From Oscillospiraceae bacterium (lineage in GTDB: Bacteria > Bacillota_A > Clostridia > Oscillospirales > Oscillospiraceae), in contig JAGBEM010000107.1 of the NCBI GenBank assembly GCA_017936985.1, positions 1-16,429 on the forward strand: 16,429 bases of DNA, in the 5' to 3' direction. Under the pieces are notes generated by a model, which did not search any database, was not told the DNA's origin, and was given only the letters and a program-made list of their open reading frames with translations. Each line of letters begins with the position of its first letter. Position 1 is the first letter of the stretch. Shown one piece after another: positions 6,502 through 13,185 of the stretch. Made by a program: the position numbers and the translations under genes.

Positions 6502-7469
6502 TCCAGAGCATCCAGGCACATCTGCCGGCATTGCTCCACCACGGACTGGGGATACAGGATCCTGGCTTTCTTGCCAAAGCCGATGACCCAGCTTAAAAAC
6601 ATAGGGGAAACAGCAATAGGTACGTTGAAGGTAAAATGCTCCTCACCGTCCGGGATCAGCATGGTATCCCGGCCAAACCTGTCAATGACCACATTGATCA
6701 GTTCTCGGTGAAAGCGCATCTTTACATTCACTGCGTCACCAGCGAACATCTGAAACAGACTGTTAGCATGATCGATCAGCGCCTTGCCGGTCAGTTCCGG
6801 GCAGGGGGTGCGATTTTCATTTGTTACTACGATGTCGCACATTCTGTCCACCCGGTAGGAGGTAATGCCGTGCCGGGGGGAATGGCCCAGCAGGTAGCAG
6901 TTTTCATTGTCCTGGCACAATCCGTAGGGGCTGGCAATGTAGTCTTTTTCCCGGAAACGGCGTTTGCCGTCCAGTCCCCAGTCAAAGTAGCGGAACTGAA
7001 TCTGCCTGTTCTGGGAGATGGCTTCCTGTATTGTATCCACATTATAGTAAATAGTCTCGTTCATGCTCTTGACCCGTCCGGAAACCAGCACATTGCGCTT
7101 CATCAGACTGGCATCATGCTCGTTGCACTGGTTGCACAGTTTTTCGATCAGCTCCCGGGATTTCTTTTCCGTCAGATACCGGCTGGACTGGACTGCGTCG
7201 ATCAGCAGCTTCAGCTCCGGCAGCTCAAAGTTCCGGGAGGCAATATAGTAGCCGCCGTTTTTGCCCGGCTTGGTGATGATGTCCACACCGTAGTCCATCA
7301 GCGCGGCAATATCAGAATATACAGTCTTGCGGTCACAGCGGATATTGTGCTGCCGGTCCAGCATGGCGATCAATTCAGCAGCTCTCACGGGTTTACACTC
7401 GTGAGAGTTTTTTTGCAAATAGTCGAGAATATATAGGATCTTCAGCTTTTGATTGTCGGATTTCGGCAT
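6492..7469 (-). CDS. WYL-domain transcriptional regulator with N-terminal HTH
   Basis: A 325-residue cytoplasmic regulator. Residues 1-75 form a winged helix of the HTH_11/DeoR-like type seen in WYL proteins: KLKILYILDYL, then RKTVYSDIAALMDYGVDI as recognition region, then a wing with KNGGYY. The WYL domain spans about 140-220, with FRYFDWGLDGKRRFREKDYIASPYG and YLLGHSPRHGITSYRVDRM, followed by a C-terminal extension (WCX-like). WYL domains sense ligands, in several families nucleic acid. Start ATG 7469 follows GGGGTGG; an upstream in-frame ATG at 7505 overlaps the -10 box and is rejected. It is divergent from nfo, so autoregulation and control of nfo are possible. Its 3' end overlaps the lipoprotein gene by 10 bases. 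Confidence 0.9.
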   Translation of the reverse strand: MPKSDNQKLKILYILDYLQKNSHECKPVRAAELIAMLDRQHNIRCDRKTVYSDIAALMDYGVDIITKPGKNGGYYIASRNFELPELKLLIDAVQSSRYLTEKKSRELIEKLCNQCNEHDASLMKRNVLVSGRVKSMNETIYYNVDTIQEAISQNRQIQFRYFDWGLDGKRRFREKDYIASPYGLCQDNENCYLLGHSPRHGITSYRVDRMCDIVVTNENRTPCPELTGKALIDHANSLFQMFAGDAVNVKMRFHRELINVVIDRFGRDTMLIPDGEEHFTFNVPIAVSPMFLSWVIGFGKKARILYPQSVVEQCRQMCLDALDQD

Positions 7470-7495
7470 ATAACCACCCCTTTTTCTATGCTTCC

Positions 7496-7523
7496 AGTAT
7501 ATCACAGCCTGCGATTATTGCAA
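7496..7523 (-). promoter_or_regulatory. Promoter of the WYL regulator gene
   Basis: Minus strand: TTGCAA (7523-7518), 16-base spacer, TATACT (7501-7496), about 27 bases upstream of the start codon. Confidence 0.6.
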
Positions 7524-7549
7524 CTGCGTTCCGGCAGTAAATTGTTAAT

Positions 7550-7578
7550 TTGCTTTTTTATCGGGATTGTGGTATCCT
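7550..7578 (+). promoter_or_regulatory. Promoter of nfo
   Basis: TTGCTT (7550-7555), 17-base spacer, TATCCT (7573-7578), ending 22 bases before the ATG. An inverted repeat AAATT-GTT-AATTT (7539-7551) touches the -35 box and could be an operator. Confidence 0.5.
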
Positions 7579-7600
7579 ATCACAAAAAGGAGGCGAAGCA

Positions 7601-8425
7601 ATGGGCTATATCGGTTGTCATTTATCTGCGTCGGCCGGCAATCTGGCTATGGTACGGACTGCCAGTTCCATCGGCGCGAATACCTTCGCATTCTTTACAA
7701 GAAACCCCAGAGGGGCCAAGGCCAAGCCTCTGGATGTGGCAGATTGTGCCGCAGCGGTGGATGCATTAAAAGAGGGAAATTTCGGGAAACTTGTCGCCCA
7801 TGGCAGCTATACGATGAATTTATGTACCGCAGATTCGGCATTACGGGACCATAGTTGCACGGTGCTTTGTGACGATTTACGTCGGCTGGCAGAAATTCCA
7901 GGCAATTACTACAATTTTCACCCGGGGTGTCATGTGGGACAAGGTGTCGAAACCGGTATTTCCCAGATCGCGGATGCGTTAAAAAAAGCTTTGGAGCCTG
8001 GGTATCCGGTAACCGTTCTGCTGGAAACCATGGCAGGCAAGGGAAGCGAGATCGGCGGAAAATTCGAGGAGCTTCGGGATGTTATCCAGGCCTTGGGCAG
8101 TGACCGTGTGGGCGTGTGCCTGGATACCTGCCATGTCTGGGATGCAGGCTATGATATTGTAAACGACTTAGATGGTGTTCTTGGGGAATTTGACCGGATC
8201 ATTGGCCTTGACCGGCTGAAGGCTCTGCACCTGAACGACTCAAAGAATCCCTGCGGAAGCCACAAGGATCGACACGCTTGTATTGGCGAGGGCTACCTGG
8301 GTTTGACGACTTTCGCCAATATTATCCGGCATCCGGCTCTTTCCGACTTGCCCATGATCCTGGAAACGCCCAATGATCTTTCCGGCTATGAGCGGGAAAT
8401 TTCCTTGCTTCGCTGCATGGAATGA
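7601..8425 (+). CDS. nfo: Deoxyribonuclease IV (AP endonuclease, endonuclease IV)
   Basis: A 274-residue enzyme that cleaves the backbone 5' to abasic sites in base excision repair, using a trinuclear zinc site. All family metal ligands are in place: His67 (AHGSY), His107 (FHPG), Glu142 (LETMAGKG), Asp175 and His178 (CLDTCHVWDAGYD), His210 (HLNDSK), Asp223 and His225 (KDRH), and Glu255 (LETPND). Length matches typical members. Start ATG 7601 has AAGGAGG (7587-7593) eight bases upstream; the frame runs further upstream only through the promoter. There is no terminator in the 36 bases before the next gene, so read-through into the cell-wall pair is likely. Confidence 0.96.
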   Translation: MGYIGCHLSASAGNLAMVRTASSIGANTFAFFTRNPRGAKAKPLDVADCAAAVDALKEGNFGKLVAHGSYTMNLCTADSALRDHSCTVLCDDLRRLAEIPGNYYNFHPGCHVGQGVETGISQIADALKKALEPGYPVTVLLETMAGKGSEIGGKFEELRDVIQALGSDRVGVCLDTCHVWDAGYDIVNDLDGVLGEFDRIIGLDRLKALHLNDSKNPCGSHKDRHACIGEGYLGLTTFANIIRHPALSDLPMILETPNDLSGYEREISLLRCME

Positions 8426-8461
8426 CATGATAACTTAGATTTTTACAAAGGAGGTGACCGC

Positions 8462-10180
8462 ATGGACGGCCTGATCCGCGCAGTTTCTCAGATGGACAGC
8501 ACCCATATACAAGTGTTCCAGGCGATACTGCGCTATTTTATGCCTGTTTTGGCTTTGATCCTGCTGATCCGTGCGGCCAGGCCTTTGCTTACTTTCCGCC
8601 GGGAACCGGAGATCTGGGCCTGGCTGTGCCTGACCAACGGCAAAAAACTGCCCCTGACCCATTGGGAAAATGTGGTCGGCCGCAGCAAGCGCAGCGATGT
8701 GGTCATTGATGTGCCTACCATTTCCCGGACCCACGCGGTATTTACCCGTTATGACGACGGCAGCTGGACCATTGCGGATGCCGGCTCTAAAAGCGGTGTT
8801 CTGGTCAACAGCAAACAGGTGGATATTTGCGCTTTAGAGCCGGAGGATGTGATCACCATTGGCGGCGTGCATATGCAGCTGCAGCCCATTTCCCGGCAGC
8901 AGGAGATCAAGCTGTCTCAGCTGCGGACCAAGGCTGCAAATCCCGTTCACAGCATTGCCAATGTCTTGCTGCTGACGATCTTCCAGGCGCTGTGCTGCCT
9001 GAGCTATTTGATGACAAAAAGCGACTATGCTGTGGATATCGTCCTTGGTTTCGGCGGCATTCTGGTCTGCCAGTGGCTGCTGCTGATCTTCTATCTGTGT
9101 ATCCGGAAGCCTTCCTTTGAAGTGGAGACAATTGCGTTTTTCCTGTGCACCATGGGCATGGCTGCCATTGCAGCCGTAAAGCCCGGAGAGACGGTCAAAC
9201 AGCTGATCGCCATGGTGCTGGGCCTGGCGGTATTTCTGGGTGTAGGCTGGTCGCTGCGGGATCTGGAGCGGGCAAAGAAGATGCGTTATGCTGCCGCTGC
9301 TGCAGGCGTTTTGCTGCTGCTGATCACCCTGGTCTTTGGCAAGGAGTACCACGGCGCGAAAAACTGGCTGATCATCGGATCTCTTTCCATTCAGCCCTCA
9401 GAACTTAGCAAAGTGTGCTTTGTTTTTATCGGCGCGTCCACCATGGACCGGATCGTAAACAAGCGCAACCTGATTTTGTTTATTGCATATACCCTTGTCA
9501 TTTGCGCCTGCCTTGCGGTTATGAATGATTTCGGCACAGCACTGATCTTCTTTGTCGCTTTTTTGCTCATCGCCTACCTGCGCTCCGGCAGTGTGGGCAC
9601 AATTGCGTTGGCCTGCACGTCTTTGGGTTTTGCCGGAGTGATCGCGCTGAAGATCGCGCCCCATGCCCTGCGCCGGTTTGCAAGCTGGCGGCATATTTGG
9701 GAAAACCCGCTGACAACAGGCTATCAGCAAACCCGTGCGCTGATGTGTTTGGTTTCCGGTGGTCTGCTGGGCCTTGGCGCTGGCAACGGCTATATGAAAA
9801 ATGTGTTTGCTGCGGATTCCGACGTGGTATTTGCTACACTGGCGGAAGAATGGGGACTGTTGATCTGCGTGATGCTGGTGGGCTGCATCGTGGTGTATGG
9901 CTTATTTGCTGTCCGTACTGCTGCGATGGGTCGCAGCAGCTTCTACACGATCGGTGCGTGTACGGCCGCTGGCATTTTGATCGTGCAGACGATCTTCAAT
10001 GTGTTGGGTACGGTGGATGTACTGCCACTGACTGGTGTGACGTTCCCCTTTGTATCCAATGGCGGCTCCAGTATGATCTGCGCCTGGGGATTGCTGGCCT
10101 TTATTAAGGGTGCGGATACCCGGCTGAATGCCAGCTTTGCGGTACGGCAGTCCAAGGAGGGGAGGCAGGACCATGAATAG
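8462..10180 (+). CDS. FHA-domain/SEDS glycosyltransferase fusion (FtsW/RodA/SpoVE family)
   Basis: A 572-residue membrane protein. One hydrophobic helix (about 20-40) is followed by a cytoplasmic FHA domain (about 62-140) with the phosphothreonine-binding residues of the fold: Gly73-Arg74, Ser88-Arg89-x-His91, and SGVLVN at 111-116. From about 165 to 550 comes a SEDS domain with roughly ten membrane helices. SEDS landmarks are GAKNWL...QPSELSK (298-317), NDFGTALIFF (355-364), GYQQ...GGLLGLGAGNG (420-443), Asp454 in ADSDVVFA aligned with the catalytic aspartate, and LPLTG...PFVSNGGSS (521-537). SEDS proteins polymerise lipid II into glycan strands together with a class B PBP, which is the next gene, overlapping by 8 bases. 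ATG 8462 follows AAAGGAGGTGA. Whether it serves elongation, division or sporulation cannot be told. Confidence 0.92.
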   Translation: MDGLIRAVSQMDSTHIQVFQAILRYFMPVLALILLIRAARPLLTFRREPEIWAWLCLTNGKKLPLTHWENVVGRSKRSDVVIDVPTISRTHAVFTRYDDGSWTIADAGSKSGVLVNSKQVDICALEPEDVITIGGVHMQLQPISRQQEIKLSQLRTKAANPVHSIANVLLLTIFQALCCLSYLMTKSDYAVDIVLGFGGILVCQWLLLIFYLCIRKPSFEVETIAFFLCTMGMAAIAAVKPGETVKQLIAMVLGLAVFLGVGWSLRDLERAKKMRYAAAAAGVLLLLITLVFGKEYHGAKNWLIIGSLSIQPSELSKVCFVFIGASTMDRIVNKRNLILFIAYTLVICACLAVMNDFGTALIFFVAFLLIAYLRSGSVGTIALACTSLGFAGVIALKIAPHALRRFASWRHIWENPLTTGYQQTRALMCLVSGGLLGLGAGNGYMKNVFAADSDVVFATLAEEWGLLICVMLVGCIVVYGLFAVRTAAMGRSSFYTIGACTAAGILIVQTIFNVLGTVDVLPLTGVTFPFVSNGGSSMICAWGLLAFIKGADTRLNASFAVRQSKEGRQDHE

Positions 10181-11546
10181 AATTATGGGCAGAGCCCGTG
10201 TGCTTTTGATCCTGATCCTCGTATTGGCGCTGGGTGTCAGCTTTTTCCTTGGGGAGTATCTGATCCACGGTGACAGCTGGATATTGTTCCCCGGTTCGCC
10301 CCATATCTACAATGCAGGAAATATTGGCTGCGGCATCATCACCGACCGGGATGGTATCCTGATGCTGGATCTGACTGGCGGAAGGACCTATGCACAAAAT
10401 GCAGCCCTTCGCAGTTCTACCATCCACTGGCTGGGTGACCGTCAAGGCAATATCAGTGCTCCGGCACTGGCGCATTATGCTGATCAGATCGCCGGGTTTG
10501 ACCTTCTGAATGGCGTATATGCCTATGGCGGTACAGGCGGCACGGTTACCACGACGCTGTCTGCCCGTGTGCAGATCGCCGCATTGGAAGCAATGGGTGA
10601 TCACACAGGAACAGTTGCAGTTTATAACTACAAGACAGGTGAGCTGATCTGCGCGGTGACAACGCCCAACTATGACCCGGATGATGTTCCGGATATTTCC
10701 GGGGACAATGCTGAAGGCTTCGAGGGCATATATCTGAACCGGTTTACCCAGTCCACCTATACGCCGGGATCGATCTTTAAGATCGTCACATTGGCGGCGG
10801 CTTTGGAGGCGATCCCGGATATTCAGCAGCAGACCTTTACCTGCACCGGTACAAGAAGCTACGGTGTGGACAAGGTGACCTGTGAAAAGACCCACGGTGC
10901 AATGACACTGAAAGAGGCGTTCGCCAAAAGCTGCAACTGTACTTTTGCCCAGATCGCCGATCAACTGGGTGGGGAAGTGCTGCAGCGGTATGCCCAGCAG
11001 TTCCACATTATAGACAGTGTCAACTTTGACGGGATCACCACCGCTGCCGGCAGCCTGGATGTACAGGGGCGGGCAGATGTGTTGGTCGCATGGAGCGCCA
11101 TAGGACAGCATAAGGATCTGATCAATCCTTGCCGATTTATGACTTTTCTGGGGGCAATCGCCAACGACGGTGTGGAGGTGCAGCCTCATCTGGTTTCCCA
11201 GATCCGATCCGGGATCACAAATTCCTACCGCGCCGAAAGTTATTCTGCAGGCAGGATCATGTCCACCCAGACAGCGAAAACCTTGCAGGCTTACTTGCGT
11301 AACAATGTGGAAAACTACTACGGTGACGACGATTTTCCGGGTCTTGCAGTCTGCGCCAAATCCGGTACAGCAGAAGTTGGCGGCAGCAAAAAGCCCAACG
11401 CTATGTTTACGGGATTTGTGACGGATACGGATCTACCCCTGGCATTTATTGTAACTGTAGAGGACGGAGGCTATGGCAGAACGGTCTGTACGCCGATCAT
11501 TTCCAGTATCCTGGAAAGCTGCCGTCAGTATCTGGCTTTCGGTTGA
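10173..11546 (+). CDS. Class B penicillin-binding protein (transpeptidase), PbpA-like
   Basis: A 457-residue membrane-anchored D,D-transpeptidase that crosslinks peptidoglycan. It has one N-terminal transmembrane helix (about 8-30). The region before the catalytic domain is short, so the large pedestal of ordinary PBP2/PBP3 is reduced. The overall size resembles actinobacterial PbpA, which also works with a SEDS partner. The active-site motifs are all visible: Ser200-x-x-Lys203 (SIFK), Ser253-Cys254-Asn255, and Lys396-Ser397-Gly398 followed by TAEVGG. The start ATG at 10173 follows a double ribosome binding site (GGAGG repeated at 10156-10165) and overlaps the SEDS stop by 8 bases, arguing for coupled synthesis of a one-to-one complex. 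No U-rich terminator was seen after the stop. Confidence 0.93.
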   Translation: MNRIMGRARVLLILILVLALGVSFFLGEYLIHGDSWILFPGSPHIYNAGNIGCGIITDRDGILMLDLTGGRTYAQNAALRSSTIHWLGDRQGNISAPALAHYADQIAGFDLLNGVYAYGGTGGTVTTTLSARVQIAALEAMGDHTGTVAVYNYKTGELICAVTTPNYDPDDVPDISGDNAEGFEGIYLNRFTQSTYTPGSIFKIVTLAAALEAIPDIQQQTFTCTGTRSYGVDKVTCEKTHGAMTLKEAFAKSCNCTFAQIADQLGGEVLQRYAQQFHIIDSVNFDGITTAAGSLDVQGRADVLVAWSAIGQHKDLINPCRFMTFLGAIANDGVEVQPHLVSQIRSGITNSYRAESYSAGRIMSTQTAKTLQAYLRNNVENYYGDDDFPGLAVCAKSGTAEVGGSKKPNAMFTGFVTDTDLPLAFIVTVEDGGYGRTVCTPIISSILESCRQYLAFG

Positions 11547-11547
11547 T

Positions 11548-11621
11548 TGTGCAAAATGCACAGAAAAATAACACGTGAAGTGTCATTCTTCGTGACCTCG
11601 ACAGGTTGACAAATGTGCACA
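11548..11621. promoter_or_regulatory. Repeated TGTGCA/TGCACA inverted motifs around the next promoter
   Basis: TGTGCA-AAA-TGCACA lies at 11548-11562 and the palindrome TGTGCACA at 11614-11621, the latter inside the promoter spacer. The same half-site recurs, so these could be operator sites for one dimeric regulator. The first may also simply be a small 3' hairpin of the PBP mRNA; it lacks a T run, so it is a poor terminator. Confidence 0.3.
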
Positions 11622-11634
11622 CAGGGTGTACAAT
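11606..11634 (+). promoter_or_regulatory. Strong promoter of the small ORF / liv operon
   Basis: TTGACA (11606-11611), 17-base spacer, TACAAT (11629-11634), one base off full consensus. Transcription should begin near 11641, 23 bases before the small ORF. It is the only convincing promoter before livJ. Confidence 0.85.
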
Positions 11635-11663
11635 AGGCTCAAATCTTCAAGGAGGAACACGGT

Positions 11664-11816
11664 ATGAATGCTTACACTTCTATGCACGCTCATAATTCCT
11701 GCTGCGCAGCAGCAGTGTGTTCCTCTGCGCACATCGCCCGAATTCTGGACACTGCCATTTTGGCAGTGTCCTTTGTCGTTCTACTGGGTGGTTTGCTAAT
11801 TACAAGGCTCATATAG
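11664..11816 (+). CDS. 50-residue hydrophobic peptide: candidate leader peptide or small membrane protein
   Basis: ATG 11664 follows a consensus AAGGAGG (11649-11655) and the strong promoter; TAG ends it at 11816. The N-terminal half is polar and cysteine-containing (MNAYTSMHAH, then NSCC, VCSS). The C-terminal half, from about residue 27 (ILDTAILAVS) to the end (LLITRLI), could be one transmembrane helix. It is also very rich in Ile, Leu and Val, with codons such as CTA (twice), AGG, CTC and ATA that look rare for this DNA. An intrinsic terminator follows 28 bases after the stop and livJ comes next, which is the layout of an attenuator leader peptide for a branched-chain amino acid transporter. 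The alternative is an independent small membrane protein. Translation is supported only by the start signals. Confidence 0.55.
   Translation: MNAYTSMHAHNSCCAAAVCSSAHIARILDTAILAVSFVVLLGGLLITRLI
11699..11771 (+). other. Strong RNA hairpins inside the small ORF
   Basis: A 14-base perfect palindrome CTGCTGCGCAGCAG (11699-11712), a weaker pairing GTGTG/CGCAC (about 11715-11732), and a perfect 11-bp stem GGACACTGCCA (11747-11757) with TGGCAGTGTCC (11761-11771) around loop TTT. Such dense structure is unusual for a coding stretch and supports a regulatory leader RNA. The last stem is followed by TTTGTCGTT, too interrupted to be a good terminator. Confidence 0.55.
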
Positions 11817-11843
11817 TGTGACCGAAATTCTTTTGATATGAAG

Positions 11844-11871
11844 AAGCGGTTGCAAAGGCAATCGCTTTTTT
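11844..11871 (+). terminator. Intrinsic terminator between the small ORF and livJ
   Basis: Stem AAGCGGTTGC (11844-11853) pairs with GCAATCGCTT (11858-11867), ten pairs with one G-T, loop AAAG, then a T run to 11871. It stands in the leader ahead of livJ, so it either ends the small gene or acts as an attenuator. A competing pairing of 11821-11832 (ACCG, TTCTT) with 11841-11850 (AAGAA, CGGT) would use up its 5' arm. Confidence 0.75.
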
Positions 11872-11909
11872 ATATAGACCAACGCTTTCTTAGAAAAGGA
11901 GAAAATGTT

Positions 11910-13067
11910 ATGAAAAAGGTATTTGCGATCGTTATGGCTGCGATGATGGCAGTCTCTGTGTTTGCCGGTTGTCAACAGACCGGTGGCAACCAGAAGGGCA
12001 TTTTGAAGATCGGTATGACCGGCCCTCTGACCGGTGATGCTGCAGAGTACGGCGTGGCTGTTAAAGCCGGTATCGAGATCGCTGTGGAAGAGATCAATGC
12101 GGCTGCAGAAAAGAACGGCGGTCTGAAGATCGAGTTTAACTCTCAGGATGATGAAGCTGACGGAGAAAAGGCTGTTTCCGGCTACAACAACCTGAAGGAC
12201 TGGGGTATGCAGGTCTTTGTCGGTACGGTTACTTCCGGTGCTTGTAACGCAGTTGCTCCCGAGACTGTCAATGATCAGATATTCCTGCTGACTCCCTCTG
12301 CTTCTTCTATTGAAGTTGCCAAGGCCGGTGTTTCTACATATCAGATGTGCTTTACTGACCCCAATCAGGGCGCTTCTGCTGCTGAGGTTTTGAAGAATAA
12401 GTGGGCAAACGCCAAGATTGGTATCATTTATGACTCTTCTGATGACTATTCCACCGGTCTGTATGAAGGCTTTGTGGATAAGGCTACGGAACTGAGCCTG
12501 AATATCGTCTGCAAGACTTCCTTTACCAAGGATACCAAGAGCGAGCTGTCTACACAGGTTACCCAGTGTAAGGATGCCGGCGCGGATCTGATCTTCCTGC
12601 CGATCTACTACACTGAAGCTTCCCGTATTCTCGACTACGCCAACAAGATCGGTTACAAGCCTCAGTATGTCGGCTGCGACGGCATGGACGGTATCCTGAA
12701 GGTGGAAGGCTTTGATACCAAGCTGGCTGAGGGCATGGCACTGCTGACTCCCTTTGATGCAAATGCTACCGATGACGCGACCAAGTCCTTCGTTTCCAAG
12801 TACACCGAAAAGATGGGTAAGGAGCCCAACCAGTTTGCTGCTGATGCTTATGACTGTGTTTACGCTGTCTACAACGCCTGTGTTGCTGCCGGCATCCAGG
12901 GCGATGAGACTGCAGCACAGATCTGCGAAAAGCTGATCGAGCAGTTTAACTCCATGACCTTTGACGGCCTGACTGGTAAGGGCATGACCTGGGATGAGGA
13001 GGGTATGATCTCCAAGACTCCTGCCGCTGTGGTGATCACCAACGGTATTTATGTTCCCATGAGCTGA
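11910..13067 (+). CDS. livJ: Branched-chain amino acid-type ABC transporter substrate-binding lipoprotein
   Basis: A 385-residue extracytoplasmic binding protein of the Peripla_BP_6 (LivJ/LivK) family. The signal peptide MKKVFAIVMAAMMAVSVFAG is followed by Cys21, the lipid-modified residue of a lipobox (V-F-A-G-C), so the mature protein should be tethered to the membrane. The two-lobed fold is marked by LKIGMTGPLTGDAAEYG at its beginning, FVGTVTSGACNAVAPE (substrate-binding loop), IGIIYDSSDDYSTGLYEGF, and ADLIFLPIYYTEASRIL. By context it delivers branched-chain or similar hydrophobic amino acids; specificity (Leu/Ile/Val, or other LivJ-type ligands such as amides) cannot be read from sequence. 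The frame is open to an ATG at 11838 inside the terminator, but AGGAG (11897-11901) and the signal peptide fix the start at 11910. Confidence 0.93.
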   Translation: MKKVFAIVMAAMMAVSVFAGCQQTGGNQKGILKIGMTGPLTGDAAEYGVAVKAGIEIAVEEINAAAEKNGGLKIEFNSQDDEADGEKAVSGYNNLKDWGMQVFVGTVTSGACNAVAPETVNDQIFLLTPSASSIEVAKAGVSTYQMCFTDPNQGASAAEVLKNKWANAKIGIIYDSSDDYSTGLYEGFVDKATELSLNIVCKTSFTKDTKSELSTQVTQCKDAGADLIFLPIYYTEASRILDYANKIGYKPQYVGCDGMDGILKVEGFDTKLAEGMALLTPFDANATDDATKSFVSKYTEKMGKEPNQFAADAYDCVYAVYNACVAAGIQGDETAAQICEKLIEQFNSMTFDGLTGKGMTWDEEGMISKTPAAVVITNGIYVPMS

Positions 13068-13074
13068 TTTTTAC

Positions 13075-13107
13075 ATTGCTGGGATGGGTTTGACCCATCC
13101 CAGCAAT
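13075..13107 (+). other. Perfect 15-bp intercistronic hairpin without U tract
   Basis: ATTGCTGGGATGGGT (13075-13089) pairs fully with 13093-13107 around loop TTG. It is followed by CCAGCG rather than T residues, so it is unlikely to be an efficient intrinsic terminator. It more probably protects the livJ mRNA 3' end after processing, letting the binding protein be made in excess over the membrane components. No convincing promoter is seen between it and livH (13108-13185). Confidence 0.7.
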
Positions 13108-13185
13108 CCAGCGTTCGACATTCTGTGAAAGCGGCAAAGAGATATTTGACGCCTTCATAGGCTGTCGGGAAAGAGAGGTTCGTTT

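Noticed and set aside
6636..7436. 266-codon plus-strand ORF opposite the WYL regulator
   Set aside because: It is the mirror frame of a recognisable HTH-WYL protein; no ribosome binding site or family features.
10104..11189. 361-codon minus-strand ORF opposite the SEDS/PBP pair
   Set aside because: It lies antisense to clear SEDS and PBP motifs, with low-complexity, His/Gln/Cys-rich translation typical of shadow frames.
11547..11605. Terminator after the PBP gene
   Set aside because: The small stems here (TGTGCA/TGCACA and a bulged CACG..GAAG/CTTCGTG) are not followed by T runs.
11838..11909. Upstream start for livJ at ATG 11838
   Set aside because: It would encode the terminator stem and put charged residues before the signal peptide; AGGAG and the signal peptide place the start at 11910.
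13075..13107. Intrinsic terminator after livJ
   Set aside because: The stem is perfect but there is no T run downstream on the plus strand, and livH lacks another convincing promoter, so termination here is unlikely.
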